Below, in pieces: positions 25,892 through 36,700 of a DNA stretch of 64,000 nt (position 1 is its first letter; each line of letters begins with the position of its first letter). The notes under the pieces are model-generated. The model was not told where the DNA came from. It worked only from the letters and a program-made list of their open reading frames with translations, and did no database searches. Position numbers and translations under genes: made by a program. Source of the DNA: an uncultured Verrucomicrobiales bacterium (GTDB taxonomy: Bacteria > Verrucomicrobiota > Verrucomicrobiia > Verrucomicrobiales > DEV007); assembly GCA_943789025.1 (NCBI GenBank), contig CALSSN010000006.1, positions 1 to 64,000 on the forward strand, written 5' to 3'.

Positions 25892-26122
25892 TCAAGCGGC
25901 TTGCGCTTCTACGGCCACCTCCGCGGCCCGGAGAATCGGCCGGACCTGCTCAAACGAAACGGCAGGAAAATCCACGAGGAATTCCTCCACCGTGCCGCCG
26001 CGCATGAGGTAATCGAAGAGATTCCTGAGCGGCACCCTCGTCCCTCGGAACACGGCCGCGCCGACGAGGATCTCGGGATTTCTTACGACTTCGCTGCTAC
26101 GCTCTATTCCAGGTCGGCACAA
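25892..26122 (-). CDS. DUF433 antitoxin
   Basis: About 70 residues of the DUF433 helix-turn-helix family. The core is RNPEILVGAAVFRGTRVPLR then NLFDYLMRGGTVEEFLVDFP and a final VSFEQVRPILRAAE. It acts as the antitoxin of the DUF5615 toxin, whose start codon follows the stop by only 3 bp, a typical TA operon order. The true start is uncertain. The frame opens at 26122 (MCRPGIERSSEVV...), and the family normally starts 6-8 residues before the Arg-x-Pro-Glu block. This partner appears intact while the toxin is broken, as expected when the toxin is lost first. Confidence 0.78.
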   Translation of the reverse strand: MCRPGIERSSEVVRNPEILVGAAVFRGTRVPLRNLFDYLMRGGTVEEFLVDFPAVSFEQVRPILRAAEVAVEAQAA

Positions 26123-26167
26123 TCGCTGTCATTCTTCAGCGCCACCTCCACGTTCTAAGTATCCCCG

Positions 26168-26296
26168 TCAAGACAGTTGGCGGGGGTGGTGCGGCCGAGG
26201 ACTGCCAATCTTGGTGATTGCACGCGGGCCCTTGAGGGCCCCGAGCGTCACGCGTGCTTTGAATTGATTCGCTTCGCTCGCCTTTCGGATAGCCAT
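26168..26296 (-). pseudogene. IS3/IS911-type OrfA N-terminal fragment
   Basis: A 42-codon frame starting at ATG 26294-26296 reads MAIRKASEANQFKARVTLGA then LKGPRAITKIGS. This is the opening of IS3-group OrfA proteins (F-K-A-x-V-x-L-E-A-L-K-G-x-x-T-x-x-E-x-A). After it the frame degrades and stops. Repeat copy B begins about 12 bp beyond the start codon. Confidence 0.55.
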
Positions 26297-26307
26297 GCGT
26301 TTAACCT

Positions 26308-26531
26308 AAGAAGGTCTGATCAATTGCTCCACCCGCCACTTGGAATGGAATTGGATTGAAATCAGCATCGCTGCGCTCTGGGCCCACTCAAAAAACTCTT
26401 CGGGTTGCTGCCCGCATCCGGTGTGGCTATGTTGCTCGTTGGTCGTGGATGCTCATCCACCTCCGCCTCACGCTGTGCCACACACAATCCGGACAACAAT
26501 GACGGGCACCGCCATGAATCAGACCCTCCCT
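26308..26531 (+). repeat. Dispersed structured repeat, copy B (full length)
   Basis: About 220 bp, ~90% identical by eye to copy C at 63257-63485. Left end AAGGTCTGATC and right end GAATCAGACCCT form terminal inverted repeats (GGTCTGAT/ATCAGACC perfect). Inside are nested inverted repeats: GTGTGGC (26421-26427) with GCCACAC (26477-26483), and the perfect hairpin GTGGATGCTCATCCAC (26445-26460). It has no coding capacity of its own. No clear target-site duplication is seen. Confidence 0.88.
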
Positions 26532-26829
26532 AAAATGGCAATGGGGTGTCGCAACGTGTCATCCAGAGGAGCTTGCGACGATGTATCTAGGGCCTGCAGA
26601 CGGCCTGCGTAACCGCGCACACCACAGGCCAATCCAGAGATATTTCACTCTCGCTTGAAGCTCGATGCAAGATGACAAAATTAGATTTTCCTCACAGAGG
26701 GGCATGCATGCTATGGGTGAAGGGGAGATTCCTCGGAACTCGCTGATTATGACTGTGCCTTTGAGGAGAGGTGGTCTCTCTTGCCGTTTTGAGGGTAAAA
26801 CTTGGGCGACGGACGGCGAGCGGCGCGGT
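26532..26829. other. Intergenic stretch without a recognisable gene
   Basis: About 300 bp between repeat copy B and the stop of the thioredoxin-fold gene. I see no conserved frame or convincing terminator. Confidence 0.4.
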
Positions 26830-29800
26830 TCAGTTGATGCGTATGGCAGCGGAGAGGATTTTTCTGGCTTTCGTGGCCAGCAATTGCGCAGTTCCTGAGG
26901 TGTGGCCTGATGTGACGGCTGCTACCTTGCCATCAGTGTCGATTAGAATGGTTACGGGGAGGTTTTCGACGTCGAATTTTCTGGCTCCGGCTTGATCGGG
27001 GTCGAGGGCTACAAGAAGGTCGTGGTCCCATTCCCGGCCTTGAAGAAATTTTCGCACCACGGAAGCGGGTTCGGCCTGGTTGACGGCAAGGTGGACAAGC
27101 TCGTAGTCCTCAAAGCTATGAAAAGCCTTGATCATTTCGGGCATGCTTGAAACACATGGACCGCTCCAACTGGCCCAGAATTCAAGCACGACCACTTTTC
27201 CGCGGTGCTCTGAGAGGACGAATTCGTCACCGTCGAGAAGAGGTAAAGTAAGGTCTGGAGAGCGTTTGCCTACCAGCGGAGAATTTTCCTCATTGCTGTT
27301 AGAGCCCTCGGGGAGCGGTTCCGGTGCTGCCCGAACCTGCCAGCCTGAAAAGGCATTACTTGCAGGAGAGGGATCAGGGGTGCGGTTGCGAATTTTGAAA
27401 ATCTGGCTGGTTGGGATTTCACACGGACCGAGGGCCTGCGATGTTCCAAGAGCGAGTCCATCGCGGAACCCTTCGAGATCGAGATGGATAAGCCCGCCAC
27501 CGCGCAGAGAGAACCAGTGGTGGTGGTTTTTGTGGTTTTCGGGTATGGCAGGAGGGTGCGGGCTTCGCTGCCATGGAGTCCTGGGGGAGGACTTTTTGTT
27601 GGCTGGTGTTGCTTCCTGCTCGAGGTCTGGTTGAATCCAGACGATTGCAGAGGTGAGATCACGTGGGATTTCGACGGTTTCGAGGCGGGATCGAAAGCTG
27701 AGGTGGGTAGGGGTGAGTGACTCGAGGGAACCACTGAGCAGGTCACCATTTCCTGCTACCAGGATGTGCCGTGGCGGGTCGTCTCGACGGAATCTTGGCA
27801 GGAAAAGAGCGCGTTCTCGGGCCTCGGGCGCGATGGCAGGAACCCAGGTCTGACCAGGTGCCTGGGTGAGAGAAAATGACGAAACTAGTGAACGTCCGGG
27901 ATCATTCCCCCAGATAGGGCAGCACTCGAAGAGGAGTCCAGTTCCAGAGCGGGGTGCTTTGTGTGGGTCGAGAGCAATCGAACCTCCCGGGCTGCCGTTG
28001 ACGAAATATTGCAGGTTGCGGGTGTCCCAGGTGATGCGGACGTGGGCTGGTTGGTTGTTGGAAATGCTGGTCTGGAGGTAGGCCCCCTTGAATTCACCTT
28101 CCGCTGCGGAGATTCCGTGGTAGACACGGTTATCCCAGTTGGCGACCAGGAGGTAGGTGGCTGGGAGAGCGTGGTCGCTGCCATTCCCAAAGAGCCCTAT
28201 TTTGACGCCTCCGTGGCCTTTGACTCGAGTGATATCAAAGCTGATTTCCTGACCAGCGAGAATGGCTGGGTGACCCCCACGAGTGTCTGGGGTCGATGGC
28301 GACGGTGCCACCTTTATCGCTGCGAAACGAGTCGGAGTCGGGCTTATCGGTGAGAAACCGCCAGCCGGAGTCGGAGAATCCCTCGGTCTGCAGCGGCTTT
28401 CTCGGCAACTGGATGGCCGCCACTACTGCAGCAGGGAGATCCCGCCGACCGAGAACCTCACTGTCGATAATGAGGTTTCCTTCGCGCGTCATGGACAGGA
28501 TTTCCCCCGGGATGCTCTGCCCGTCGACGAGATGGATGAGGCTGGTGGATGACTTTGGAGTCACGTCGTCCTTGTGAGCCCGCGTGAGTGAGAAACTGGT
28601 GGTTTTAGGAAACGCGACTGGAACAGGCTCAACCCCTCCCAGAGGCAGCCACTGGAGCGCGGTGCCGTCTTCGGCTTTCCACGTTCCAGAGAGGGTCGTC
28701 CGACCAATGCTCAGCGTATCGAAGGATTTCGGGTCATCGACTGCTTCCGGCGGGTTTGTCCAGACGAGACGTTTGAGCGCGGTGATCGGAACAAAAACAG
28801 GTTCGACAGAAGAGGAAATGTCCAGTGGGATTACCGCTTCGTCTGTGGGGGGGGCGACCGGGGTGGTTCCTTGGACAATGCTGCCGTCCTGAAGTCTGGC
28901 ACGGAGCGCGGCTTCCGTGGCCTCGTTGCTTTTGGAATTTTCGGGAAAGCGAAGGGAAAGAAGTTGCTGGAGTTTATAAGACTGGGTCGATCCGTCGGCG
29001 CTGGTGATCAGGACATTGTCTTGCGCGATGGAAGGAAACTCAGAGGCGGTATGATGCTGCGCTGGCCCGCAGAATTCGAGAAGGTAACGGGCAGTTTCCT
29101 TGTCTGATTTTTTTCTAGTGGGTTGGGTTTGCCTTGCCATGACCTCGGCAGCGTTGAGTTCGCGGATCCGGAGGAGGTTGAGGTTGAGTTCTTTTCCCGT
29201 GTTTTGCAGGGTGATCGAGGTGAGTGGTCTGGTGCGGATTTCGGAAGATTTTCTTTTACCTATTCCAGATTCTGACGGCAGAAAGCGGGTGTCCCTGCTC
29301 TTGTTATCAGGCCGGCTGTTATCGTCACCTGAGGAAGCCACTCCCCAACGAGTCAGAGTGGCGCCATTCTCTGTCAGGACTGATCCTCTGCCACCATCCT
29401 CGGGACTGCGAAGGATACGGAGGGTAATTTCGTGCTCGTTGTCTTCCATCGGCCGGAGGGCGGTAAATCGATGTTCCTGACGGAGGACGAGAAGATTGTC
29501 CCAGGTACAGAGCGTGATCGGAGGCTCGCCCGGGGAGTTCAGGTGAAGCGCGAAACCGGGCCGCAGGGACGGAGCCGAGAGGGTCAAGATAATCTCAATC
29601 CTCTGGGTCGAGGCCTCAAGCGGAAGCCTGATTTCGCCTTGCGTGCTGATGCTGCGGAGCGAGCCGTTCTCGGCTTCGATCCAGGTTGTTTTTGCGCGAT
29701 GGCTTGCATCTCGAGAGTTCCGAAGCTGCCAGCTGTCAAGCCCTCGCGGGCCTGCCCAGAGAATGCCGGAGCCGGTGATGCGATCGATTCTTTGCAGCGA

Positions 29801-30313
29801 TTTCGTCTGGAGGTGAATTCGGCCGAGCAGAGCGGAGGTGAGGAGAAGCTCGTTTCTGTCGAGCGCCTCAATCTGACCGAAGATTCGGTCTCCGTTCTCC
29901 ATGGTAACAGAGAAGGTATCTTCCGGGAGTTTTTGTTCCTTTGTGGGGAGGGTGATGTCATAGATCTGTGCGGTTCCGATTCGTGCGGGACGGGAAAAAA
30001 CAGGATGCTGCCACGCGATTTCTTTCCTCGCTGCAGCTGTGAGTTTTCCTTTGAAAGTCTGGCCGTTCCACCACCGGAGCCGATCCGGAGTGGAGGTGGT
30101 AAAAGAGGGTGTTCTATCCGACGAGAAGCCCTTGATCGCGGCATCTTTTTCGGCGGCAAAGGGGTTCAAAAACCCAAAGGGTTCAAGCTGCGCGCGTGCG
30201 GGCGCTGGCCCGAAGAATCCTGCGAGGAAAAGAACCAGTCCAGTGACGATCCCTGCGAGAGGTTGCGCCGACGCAGATGGCGCCCTTCTCATGGCATGTC
30301 GATCAGCGTTCAT
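26830..30313 (-). CDS. Giant secreted protein: repeated Gly-Asp beta modules, LamG-like domain and thioredoxin fold
   Basis: About 1,160 residues once one indel near 28290 is bridged. A signal anchor (IVTGLVLFLAGFFGPAPARA) starts it. Beta modules of the form (D/N)GD-x-(I/L)-x-G-x-I/L recur four times: VTMENGDRIFGQIEAL, ITSADGSTQSYKL, HLVDGQSIPGEILSM and AGNGDLLSGSLESL. Between them are concanavalin-like segments (VKIGLFGNGSDHALPA, HVRITWDTRNLQYFVNG). The C-terminal ~150 residues are a TlpA-type thioredoxin fold, with FWASWSGPCVSSMPEM and FDVENLPVTILIDTDGKV. The first active-site Cys is Ser (codon AGC), so it cannot form the usual disulfide. ATG 30311-30313 overlaps the stop of the preceding gene by 11 bp, implying translational coupling. 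It is the last gene of the MoxR cluster. Confidence 0.7.
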
Positions 30314-31369
30314 AGACGGGAAGGAGCCGGTGATTGAGGGCGAGGGCGAGGAGAGACATCGACGTCTGGTAGGGGTCGTTCTTGAAGCTCCCGTTCTTCG
30401 CCTGCCGCTTTGTGAGCTTGCGGATGGTGGCGGCGTTCCACTTCTCCCACGCCTCGTAGTCACCTTGGAAAAGGGCTTGTGCCATGTAGTAGAGAAAATA
30501 ATGGGGTGCGTAGTTTCTTCGTGTTCGAGTCGCTCGGTGATATGCTTAAGAGTGGCCTGGTATTTCGCGGTCTCCGCCTTCCCGGAAACCGCGTAGACCA
30601 AGGCGGCGACGGCGGAACGGGTCACGGACTCGTCGGATGCTCCAAAGCCCCCACTGTAAGTAACGTAACCGTTCACTCCGGTGCTTCGTTGCAGGTAATC
30701 AAGAGCGCCAACAAGGGTGGCATCGGGGACGGTAAGGCCTGCATTGCGACAGGCAAGGAGTCCCATCAGAACGGTCCCCGTGGCTGAGGGATCGGCGTCC
30801 GTTTTATCCGGCAAGTAGCGCCATCCTCCAAGTGCATTCAGTCGTTGTGAGTTGACGGCGCAGCGGATTGCGAGGTCGAGAGAGCGCGCAATACTGCGTT
30901 CATGGGTGGGTTCGGTTTCATCTGAGCTGTCATGTTCATCAGAAGAATCGTCCCCATGCCAGAGGAGGGAGTCGTTGACGGCGCCATAGGCCTCTGCCAG
31001 AGCGAGCATGGCAAACGCGTGGTGGTACATGCTGCTGCCGAAGTACCCGGTCTCAACGTCCTGCTGGGCGATGATGTGGCGGATGGCGCGACGGATGCTC
31101 GGGCCGTAGCGGCTGAAGTTCGGGTCCTCGCCCGCGGCGAGAAAGGTCATAGCGCAGAGTGCGGTCACGCCAGGGCCAGAGTGGGAAGTCCTCCAGGAAC
31201 CATCTACACTCTGGACAGAGGCGAGCCAGGAAAGTCCGTTCTCGTAGATGGTCTCAACCTCCCGGGGAACATGGGCGCCGAAGCGGAGTGCCTGCGAGTG
31301 AAGCTTGGAGGTGCTGAGGGATGTGATGAACACGAGCAGGGTGAAAAAGCGGACCTGTGTGGTGGTCAT
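30303..31369 (-). CDS. Secreted terpene-cyclase-fold (prenyltransferase/squalene-oxidase repeat) protein, one frameshift
   Basis: About 355 residues. The signal peptide MTTTQVRFFTLLVFITSLST is followed by alpha-alpha barrel repeats of the squalene-hopene cyclase/prenyltransferase type: GLSWLASVQSVDGSWR, AIRHIIAQQDVETGYFG, ALGGWRYLPDKTDADPSATG, ALDYLQRSTGVNGYVTYSGG and, after a frame change near 30500, YYFLYYMAQALFQGDYEAWE ... QAKNGSFKND. The cyclase catalytic DxDD motif is absent, so it is probably a binding scaffold and not a cyclase. Such proteins are frequent companions of MoxR/VWA genes in planctomycetes. It starts at ATG 31367-31369 and its stop overlaps the next gene. Confidence 0.78.
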
Positions 31370-31539
31370 CGAAGTCCGCCGGAGAGGTGGAATGCCTCTT
31401 CGTGATGTGGCAGGTCTCACGTCTGGGAGTTGCTTAGACTGCGCCCCGGTACATCCGGGTGGAGCAGCGCTGTGGAGGGTGGATGGTATCATGATTGCTT
31501 CCGAGCCTGGAGGGTTTTTTCTCTGGTTTTCACCGCCTT

Positions 31540-33693
31540 TCACCGCGCATTCTTTTTCTCCTGAAGGAGGCGATTTTCGTGATGTCCTTGCACAACCTTC
31601 CAGTATCCACGGCCAAGTGACTGGAGCTTAGTGACCCACGCTAAGTAGGCTTCTTCGTGGACAATTGCTTTCAATTGCGCCTCTTCTACCATGTGGAGGC
31701 CGATGAGAGTGTAGTAGGAGTTCAGGTACCAAGGAGTCTTGTTCCACCCCTGAAACGTGGCGGCAAGGTCGGGGGCATAGCGATCCATTTCTTCCGCGAT
31801 TCTGGCCGCCAGTGTGTGGACTTGCTGGAGAGAGAGGCGTGTTCGAGCGGAGAGCAGGTGCGCGTTGACCAGTCCCAGAGTCTCAAACCTGAAGCGCCTG
31901 CGGTCTTCCTCGTCTTTTTGCATTGCAGCCAGCTGGGGAGCAGTGAGAACCGCTTGCAGTGTGGAGTTCCAGAGTTTTGCGGAAGAGGTATCGGCGGTGC
32001 GTCTCAGTCGAGAGTCCCTCATTTCGTTGATCCGCTGGGAAATGGAGGCGGGGTCTACTGTATCTTGAAGGTTTTTGCGGACGTGTTCGTCGAAGCGGAG
32101 GACCCAGTCGGAGCGTTCAAGTTCGGTGGCGCCTCGAGCCGCTACTTCGAGAGTCGCCCACCCTGCTTCGTCGAGATTGGTGATGGTTGCAGTACTGTGC
32201 AGGCGTCCCTCATAGCGTTTCTCGGCTTCGGCCTTGAAGCTCTCAGCGGCCTCGAGAATGTGGGAGCTCAGGGTGGCTTCCAGGAGTTCTTCCGCGCCCC
32301 AGGGAGGTGGGATTGACTGCTTCGTGCTTCTGGTCTTCCCGCCCGGAGGATTGCCATGCTTGTCTGGCAGATGGTCGAAAGCATTCGCCCCTTTCAGAGA
32401 ACGGTCAAGATGCTTGTCCCAGAGGCTATACTGCCAGTCGAGCAGGATGGTTCTGAAATGCTGCCGACTTACTGATTCCGCATATCGAGTGACCTCCGAG
32501 GTGGTCATGCTGAGACTGTAGTTGGGCTCGGTGAGCGTGCGGAACAGATGCTTTTCGGACGGCTCCATGAGAATCTCAGTCATGTTCTGGCGCTGTTTTT
32601 CACTGAGCAGGAGCATGTCGTCGAGGGCAGTGGTGAGGAGTCGAGCGCCGGTTTCGAGAGCACTTTGACGGCGGAGCTTGGCGGAATGTTTCCATGTGGC
32701 CTGTTCCTCCGGGCTAAGAATTCGGCTCAGGGTTTCTGACCACACCTTGGACTCGGATGGGTCCGTGACCTGGACTGATCCGTTGCCTACGTATCCGCGA
32801 CGGAGAAGGTATCTCCGCTCTTTCGGGCTCTTCTTCATCAGTGTCTTGAGATGCTCCGCAGCGAGGTTCTCCACCGCCTGATCAATGAGGAATGTGACGG
32901 TCTCGGCGATCTGCTGGCTGCGCTCTTCACCGAGGGCGATCGCGGCCTGGATCTCAGCTGAGGTCTGTTCAATCTTCTGTGATAAATGATGCCGATAACG
33001 GCTGGCGGACTGTCGGGAAAGATCTTTGTAGTATTCAGTTAGAAGCTTCCGCGGTGCTTTGAGCGAGGCGAGTTGCTGGTCGTTCAGGTGCTTGTCCAGC
33101 TGGGCTTCCCAGATGGCTGTGGCCGTGGGCGAAATGTCGGGTGTGATGCGAAAGTTTTTGGGAATTTGACCAGGGTTTTTGATCGCTTGGTGGAGGCTTC
33201 TGATCAGCTCGTCAACGACCGGCTCAGGATAGTCTTTTCCTGCGTAAAGTCGCGTGACGGAATCTCGTGCGTTTTGCTGCCATTGTTCTGATGCCTCCTT
33301 GAGAGCCTTTGGTAGAGTGGCTGAGAAATCTCCCATGGCTTCGGGCGTAAGCTTCTTTTCAAAAAGCAAACTCAGGGTTTCGAAGCTATCCTCCAGCACC
33401 TGGCTGGCTCTCGCGTCGTGGGCACGACGGAGCGTGGCGATAAATTCCTCCAGAGCTTCCAGAAGACGCGGGTGAATTACCTTGGTGTTCGGATTTTCCG
33501 GCTGGGCCTCAGGTTTCTCCGGGTCGTTTCCGTTGGCTGCCGCCGCTGTCTGGGAGAGAGCTATGGGGCTCAGCGCGAGGGCGGCAAACAGGGTGATTCC
33601 TGCGACTGCGGAAAGGGTTTTTACTGCGTCGGGACGTGGCCGCGGATGCCGGATCCGAGCTTCGGGAGGAGCTTGCGTTTTATCTCTCTTCAT
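31540..33693 (-). CDS. Secreted or anchored helical protein of unknown family
   Basis: 717 residues. A basic N-terminus (MKRDKTQAPPEARIRHPRPR) precedes a hydrophobic segment TLSAVAGITLFAALALSPIAL and an Ala-rich cleavage zone. The rest is strongly helical, with many Arg/Glu/Gln-rich heptads and several repeats of a short theme ending in L-S-x-x-Q (ILSPEEQATWK, LLSEKQRQNMTEIL, VLTAPQLAAMQKDE, RLSLQQVHTLAARI). That theme resembles the LTxxQ helices of Spy/CpxP-type periplasmic proteins, so an extended periplasmic chaperone-like rod is plausible. The gene lies between the DUF4175-like gene (20 bp) and the terpene-cyclase-fold gene (170 bp) in the MoxR cluster. Confidence 0.6.
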   Translation of the reverse strand: MKRDKTQAPPEARIRHPRPRPDAVKTLSAVAGITLFAALALSPIALSQTAAAANGNDPEKPEAQPENPNTKVIHPRLLEALEEFIATLRRAHDARASQVLEDSFETLSLLFEKKLTPEAMGDFSATLPKALKEASEQWQQNARDSVTRLYAGKDYPEPVVDELIRSLHQAIKNPGQIPKNFRITPDISPTATAIWEAQLDKHLNDQQLASLKAPRKLLTEYYKDLSRQSASRYRHHLSQKIEQTSAEIQAAIALGEERSQQIAETVTFLIDQAVENLAAEHLKTLMKKSPKERRYLLRRGYVGNGSVQVTDPSESKVWSETLSRILSPEEQATWKHSAKLRRQSALETGARLLTTALDDMLLLSEKQRQNMTEILMEPSEKHLFRTLTEPNYSLSMTTSEVTRYAESVSRQHFRTILLDWQYSLWDKHLDRSLKGANAFDHLPDKHGNPPGGKTRSTKQSIPPPWGAEELLEATLSSHILEAAESFKAEAEKRYEGRLHSTATITNLDEAGWATLEVAARGATELERSDWVLRFDEHVRKNLQDTVDPASISQRINEMRDSRLRRTADTSSAKLWNSTLQAVLTAPQLAAMQKDEEDRRRFRFETLGLVNAHLLSARTRLSLQQVHTLAARIAEEMDRYAPDLAATFQGWNKTPWYLNSYYTLIGLHMVEEAQLKAIVHEEAYLAWVTKLQSLGRGYWKVVQGHHENRLLQEKKNAR

Positions 33694-33713
33694 CGTCGGA
33701 TGGTGCGCGGTGA

Positions 33714-36700
33714 TCAGCGGAGGCTTGAACCCTCCTCAAGAGCATTAAAATAAGCATCAAGCCCCGAGCGAAATTCTTCAGGGAGATCTTTCCCGGTGCG
33801 ACCGGTGGCCTGATTGACCTCGCGTGTGGAGCGGCCCGAAGGCATCTCGCTGCCCGGCCCGAGTGCGGCCAGAGCAGCGGCTCGCAGAGCGCCACCTCCG
33901 CTGCCACCTCCCCCCCCTGGGGCGCCGCCGGATCCTCCGCCAGATCCTGAGCCTGGGTTGTTGCGGCGCGCCTGGTAGAGCAGTTCAATCGCTTCAGTTT
34001 CGGCGGCGATGGCGTCCGGGCCAGTGTCGGGTCTGGCGAGAATTCTGGCGGCGTCTTCCATGACTTTTTCCACGGCCTGCAGGAGTCGGATCTCTTGCTG
34101 GTAGTCGTCAGGGTGGTCGAGCATCCGGATGTCCTCGAGGGCTGAACGGATGTCGGTGGTGATACCTTCCTGCTTGCGCGAGAGGAGCTCTGCCGTCATC
34201 GAGGGCCTCTGGCCATCTGGAGTTACCTTTGCTTGTTCAGATGAGTCGGAAGGTCGGGTGTTTTCGACTTCACGCGTCTGGTCGCGGAGGTCGATCTCGT
34301 CGCGGAGTGCCTGCATGACTTTGAGGACGATTTCTGGAGAAAGACCGGCCCGGCCTTCGGGTGACCCTTGTCATGGCGGACCGGTGGTTGCGGCGACGAG
34401 CTCTTCCGCCCAGCGGTCGAGGGTGTCAGACCAGAACTCGGCGCTGGCGATTGCTTGCCCGCTGAGGTTTTTATGCATCGTCTTAGGGAGAGTCTCGAGT
34501 TCGTGAACGACACGTTCTTCCTTCATGGATTTGAGAAGTCCGGTGAAGCGTCGGTCCGGTTTCCGGGCAATGAAGGCAGCGAGGTCGCTCTGAATGAGTT
34601 GGACATGCTTGCTCTCTGTTCCGGCCTGGTCGGCGAGGAGACGCGTGGCCGCGGCGGAGTCAGCCGGCAGGTCGTCGTGGTCGGCAGAAATCCCGAAAGC
34701 GGAGAGAGCTCGCGTATTTAGTCCCGTGGAGATTTCCATCTGCGCTTGGGAAGCTGTTTTGAGGCGTTTGACAAAAGTGCTTGCTTCAAAGCTGCCGAGC
34801 AGTTTTGCGAGCAATTCTGCGACAGCCGGAACTCGGCAAGGAGTGCGTCCTGCGCGCTGATAGCTCGGTCGAGTCGTTCTTCGGCGGGTGAGGGGGGATG
34901 ATCGTGTCGCTTGGGCTCTGACTCGCCGGGGATGAAGCCGAGGGTGGGGCCAGGAATTCTGAGATCGCTGCTTGGAGGAGGAGGGGGCTCTTCGGAATCG
35001 GGGTCGTTGTAGGATGGATCGAGGTAGCTTGTTTCGTTGGCCTTGATAGGAGGGACGGAGGGTGCCTCGGGCGGGCCGTTTTGGTCGGAGGTTTGCGGTC
35101 TGTCTTTTGCTTGTTGCGGCGATGAAGGATCGCTTTTCATGGCAGGAGACACCGGGTTTTTCTCGCCACTCGTCTGTGCCTGCGAGGCCTCATCCAGCAG
35201 GTCCGCAACCGTGGGCATACGTTCATCGGCGAGGGCTTCTAGGCTTTCGATCATGGCAGCCCAAGACTCAAGTTGCCCAGCGTTGAACTCGGGATTTCTG
35301 GTGCCCTGTTCGACAAGGCGTTTGCCCGATTGGTTGACCTGTTCGAGGCGAGCTGCGTTGGCCAGTTCTTCGGCGGCCTGCCTGGTGATGAGCCGGCGGT
35401 TTTCAGTACGATCGAGATCAGCTGCTCCCAGAATGCGGAGTTCTCTGTTCATGATATTGAGTTGCTGTTCACGCTCGTAAATTTCGCGTGCAGAATTCAG
35501 CCATTTGGCGAATTCTTCAGTCAACCAGAGTGCGTGGTCGGTGGTGTCCAGAACCCGGAGAATGACGGCGGGAGAGTAGCATGGGTAGCGTTTCGGAAGA
35601 TAGTCTTTTGCCCATGCACGGATTTGGATGACTCCTGGCGCGACGCCCTCGTCCTGAGCGCAGAAAGTGGCTCGCGGGCTTATTCTCTTCAGCTCGGGCG
35701 CACCGCGGGCAGTGAGCTTCTGTCCGGAGCTGCTGGATTTCGTGTCATGGGGTCCTTGCGAGGGTCCCAGCCGCGTCCATTCCAGCCCGACCTGGCGGAT
35801 GCCGAAGTCGTCGTTTGCGGTAATATCGAAAGCGAGGACCTCGCTGGCGAGAACGACTTGCTCGATAGAGTCCCGCTGGACCGAGATCACCGGCGGGGCG
35901 TCATCGACCGGTTCAAGGTTCATCGTGATGGGCGTGCGGGGTGAAAGTCCGAGCGAGTCGACCCATTGGAACTGGTGTTCACGAGGCGAGTCGACAGCAA
36001 CGAACCGAGTAGTGAGTTGGCCTGCGTCATCGACGGTTTCGGGGCGTCCATCGACGGTAGCCTTTACCATCGCGCGGCTGGCAATCGCCCGCCACGAGAC
36101 TTCGGCTCCTTGGAGGAAACGAGCATTCGCGCCATGAATTTCGATGCTTGGCTGCGAACTGTATTGGAGGTATTCGGGGAGGCGCAGAGTGGCGACCATG
36201 CTGGTGAGTTCCGGGCGGGTTCGTGGATGAAGGGCCACCTCTGCGCGATCATCGCCGACGCGGAGCTTGATCATGGAATCTTCCTTCTGAGGTGGGAAGG
36301 CAAAAGGGTAGCGTGTGTTGGCGTGATCGAGCGGTGAGCGGAGTTTCGGTTGGTCGGAGATGCGCGCGGTGGCCGAGGCAGGGCGCCACCGGGAAGAGGG
36401 ATCAAGTTCGACTTCGAGTGGGAAAGGTTCGGCGTAGGGAACAACCAGTGGCTCAGCAAGGTCGTCGACCTGAGCGAAGGTGTAACGCGGGGTGTCGGCC
36501 CACGGTAGGAGCCAGCGGACGAGGGCGTTTCCGGCGGCGGGAGGAGCGAGGACTGTGGCGGCAGCTGAGATCACGGCGAGTACCCCGAGAGCTGCCGCCC
36601 AGTGGGAGTGATGGGAGGTAGGGATGGCAGCGGAGAGGTCCTCGTCCCGGATGCGCTCTCCGGCTTGTTCGATCGCCGCCTGGATCAGGCGGGGAGATTC

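Noticed and set aside
26340-26612. Open frame through repeat copy B (also present in copy C)
   Set aside because: The frame is not conserved between copies beyond a short part; indels between copies are not multiples of three.
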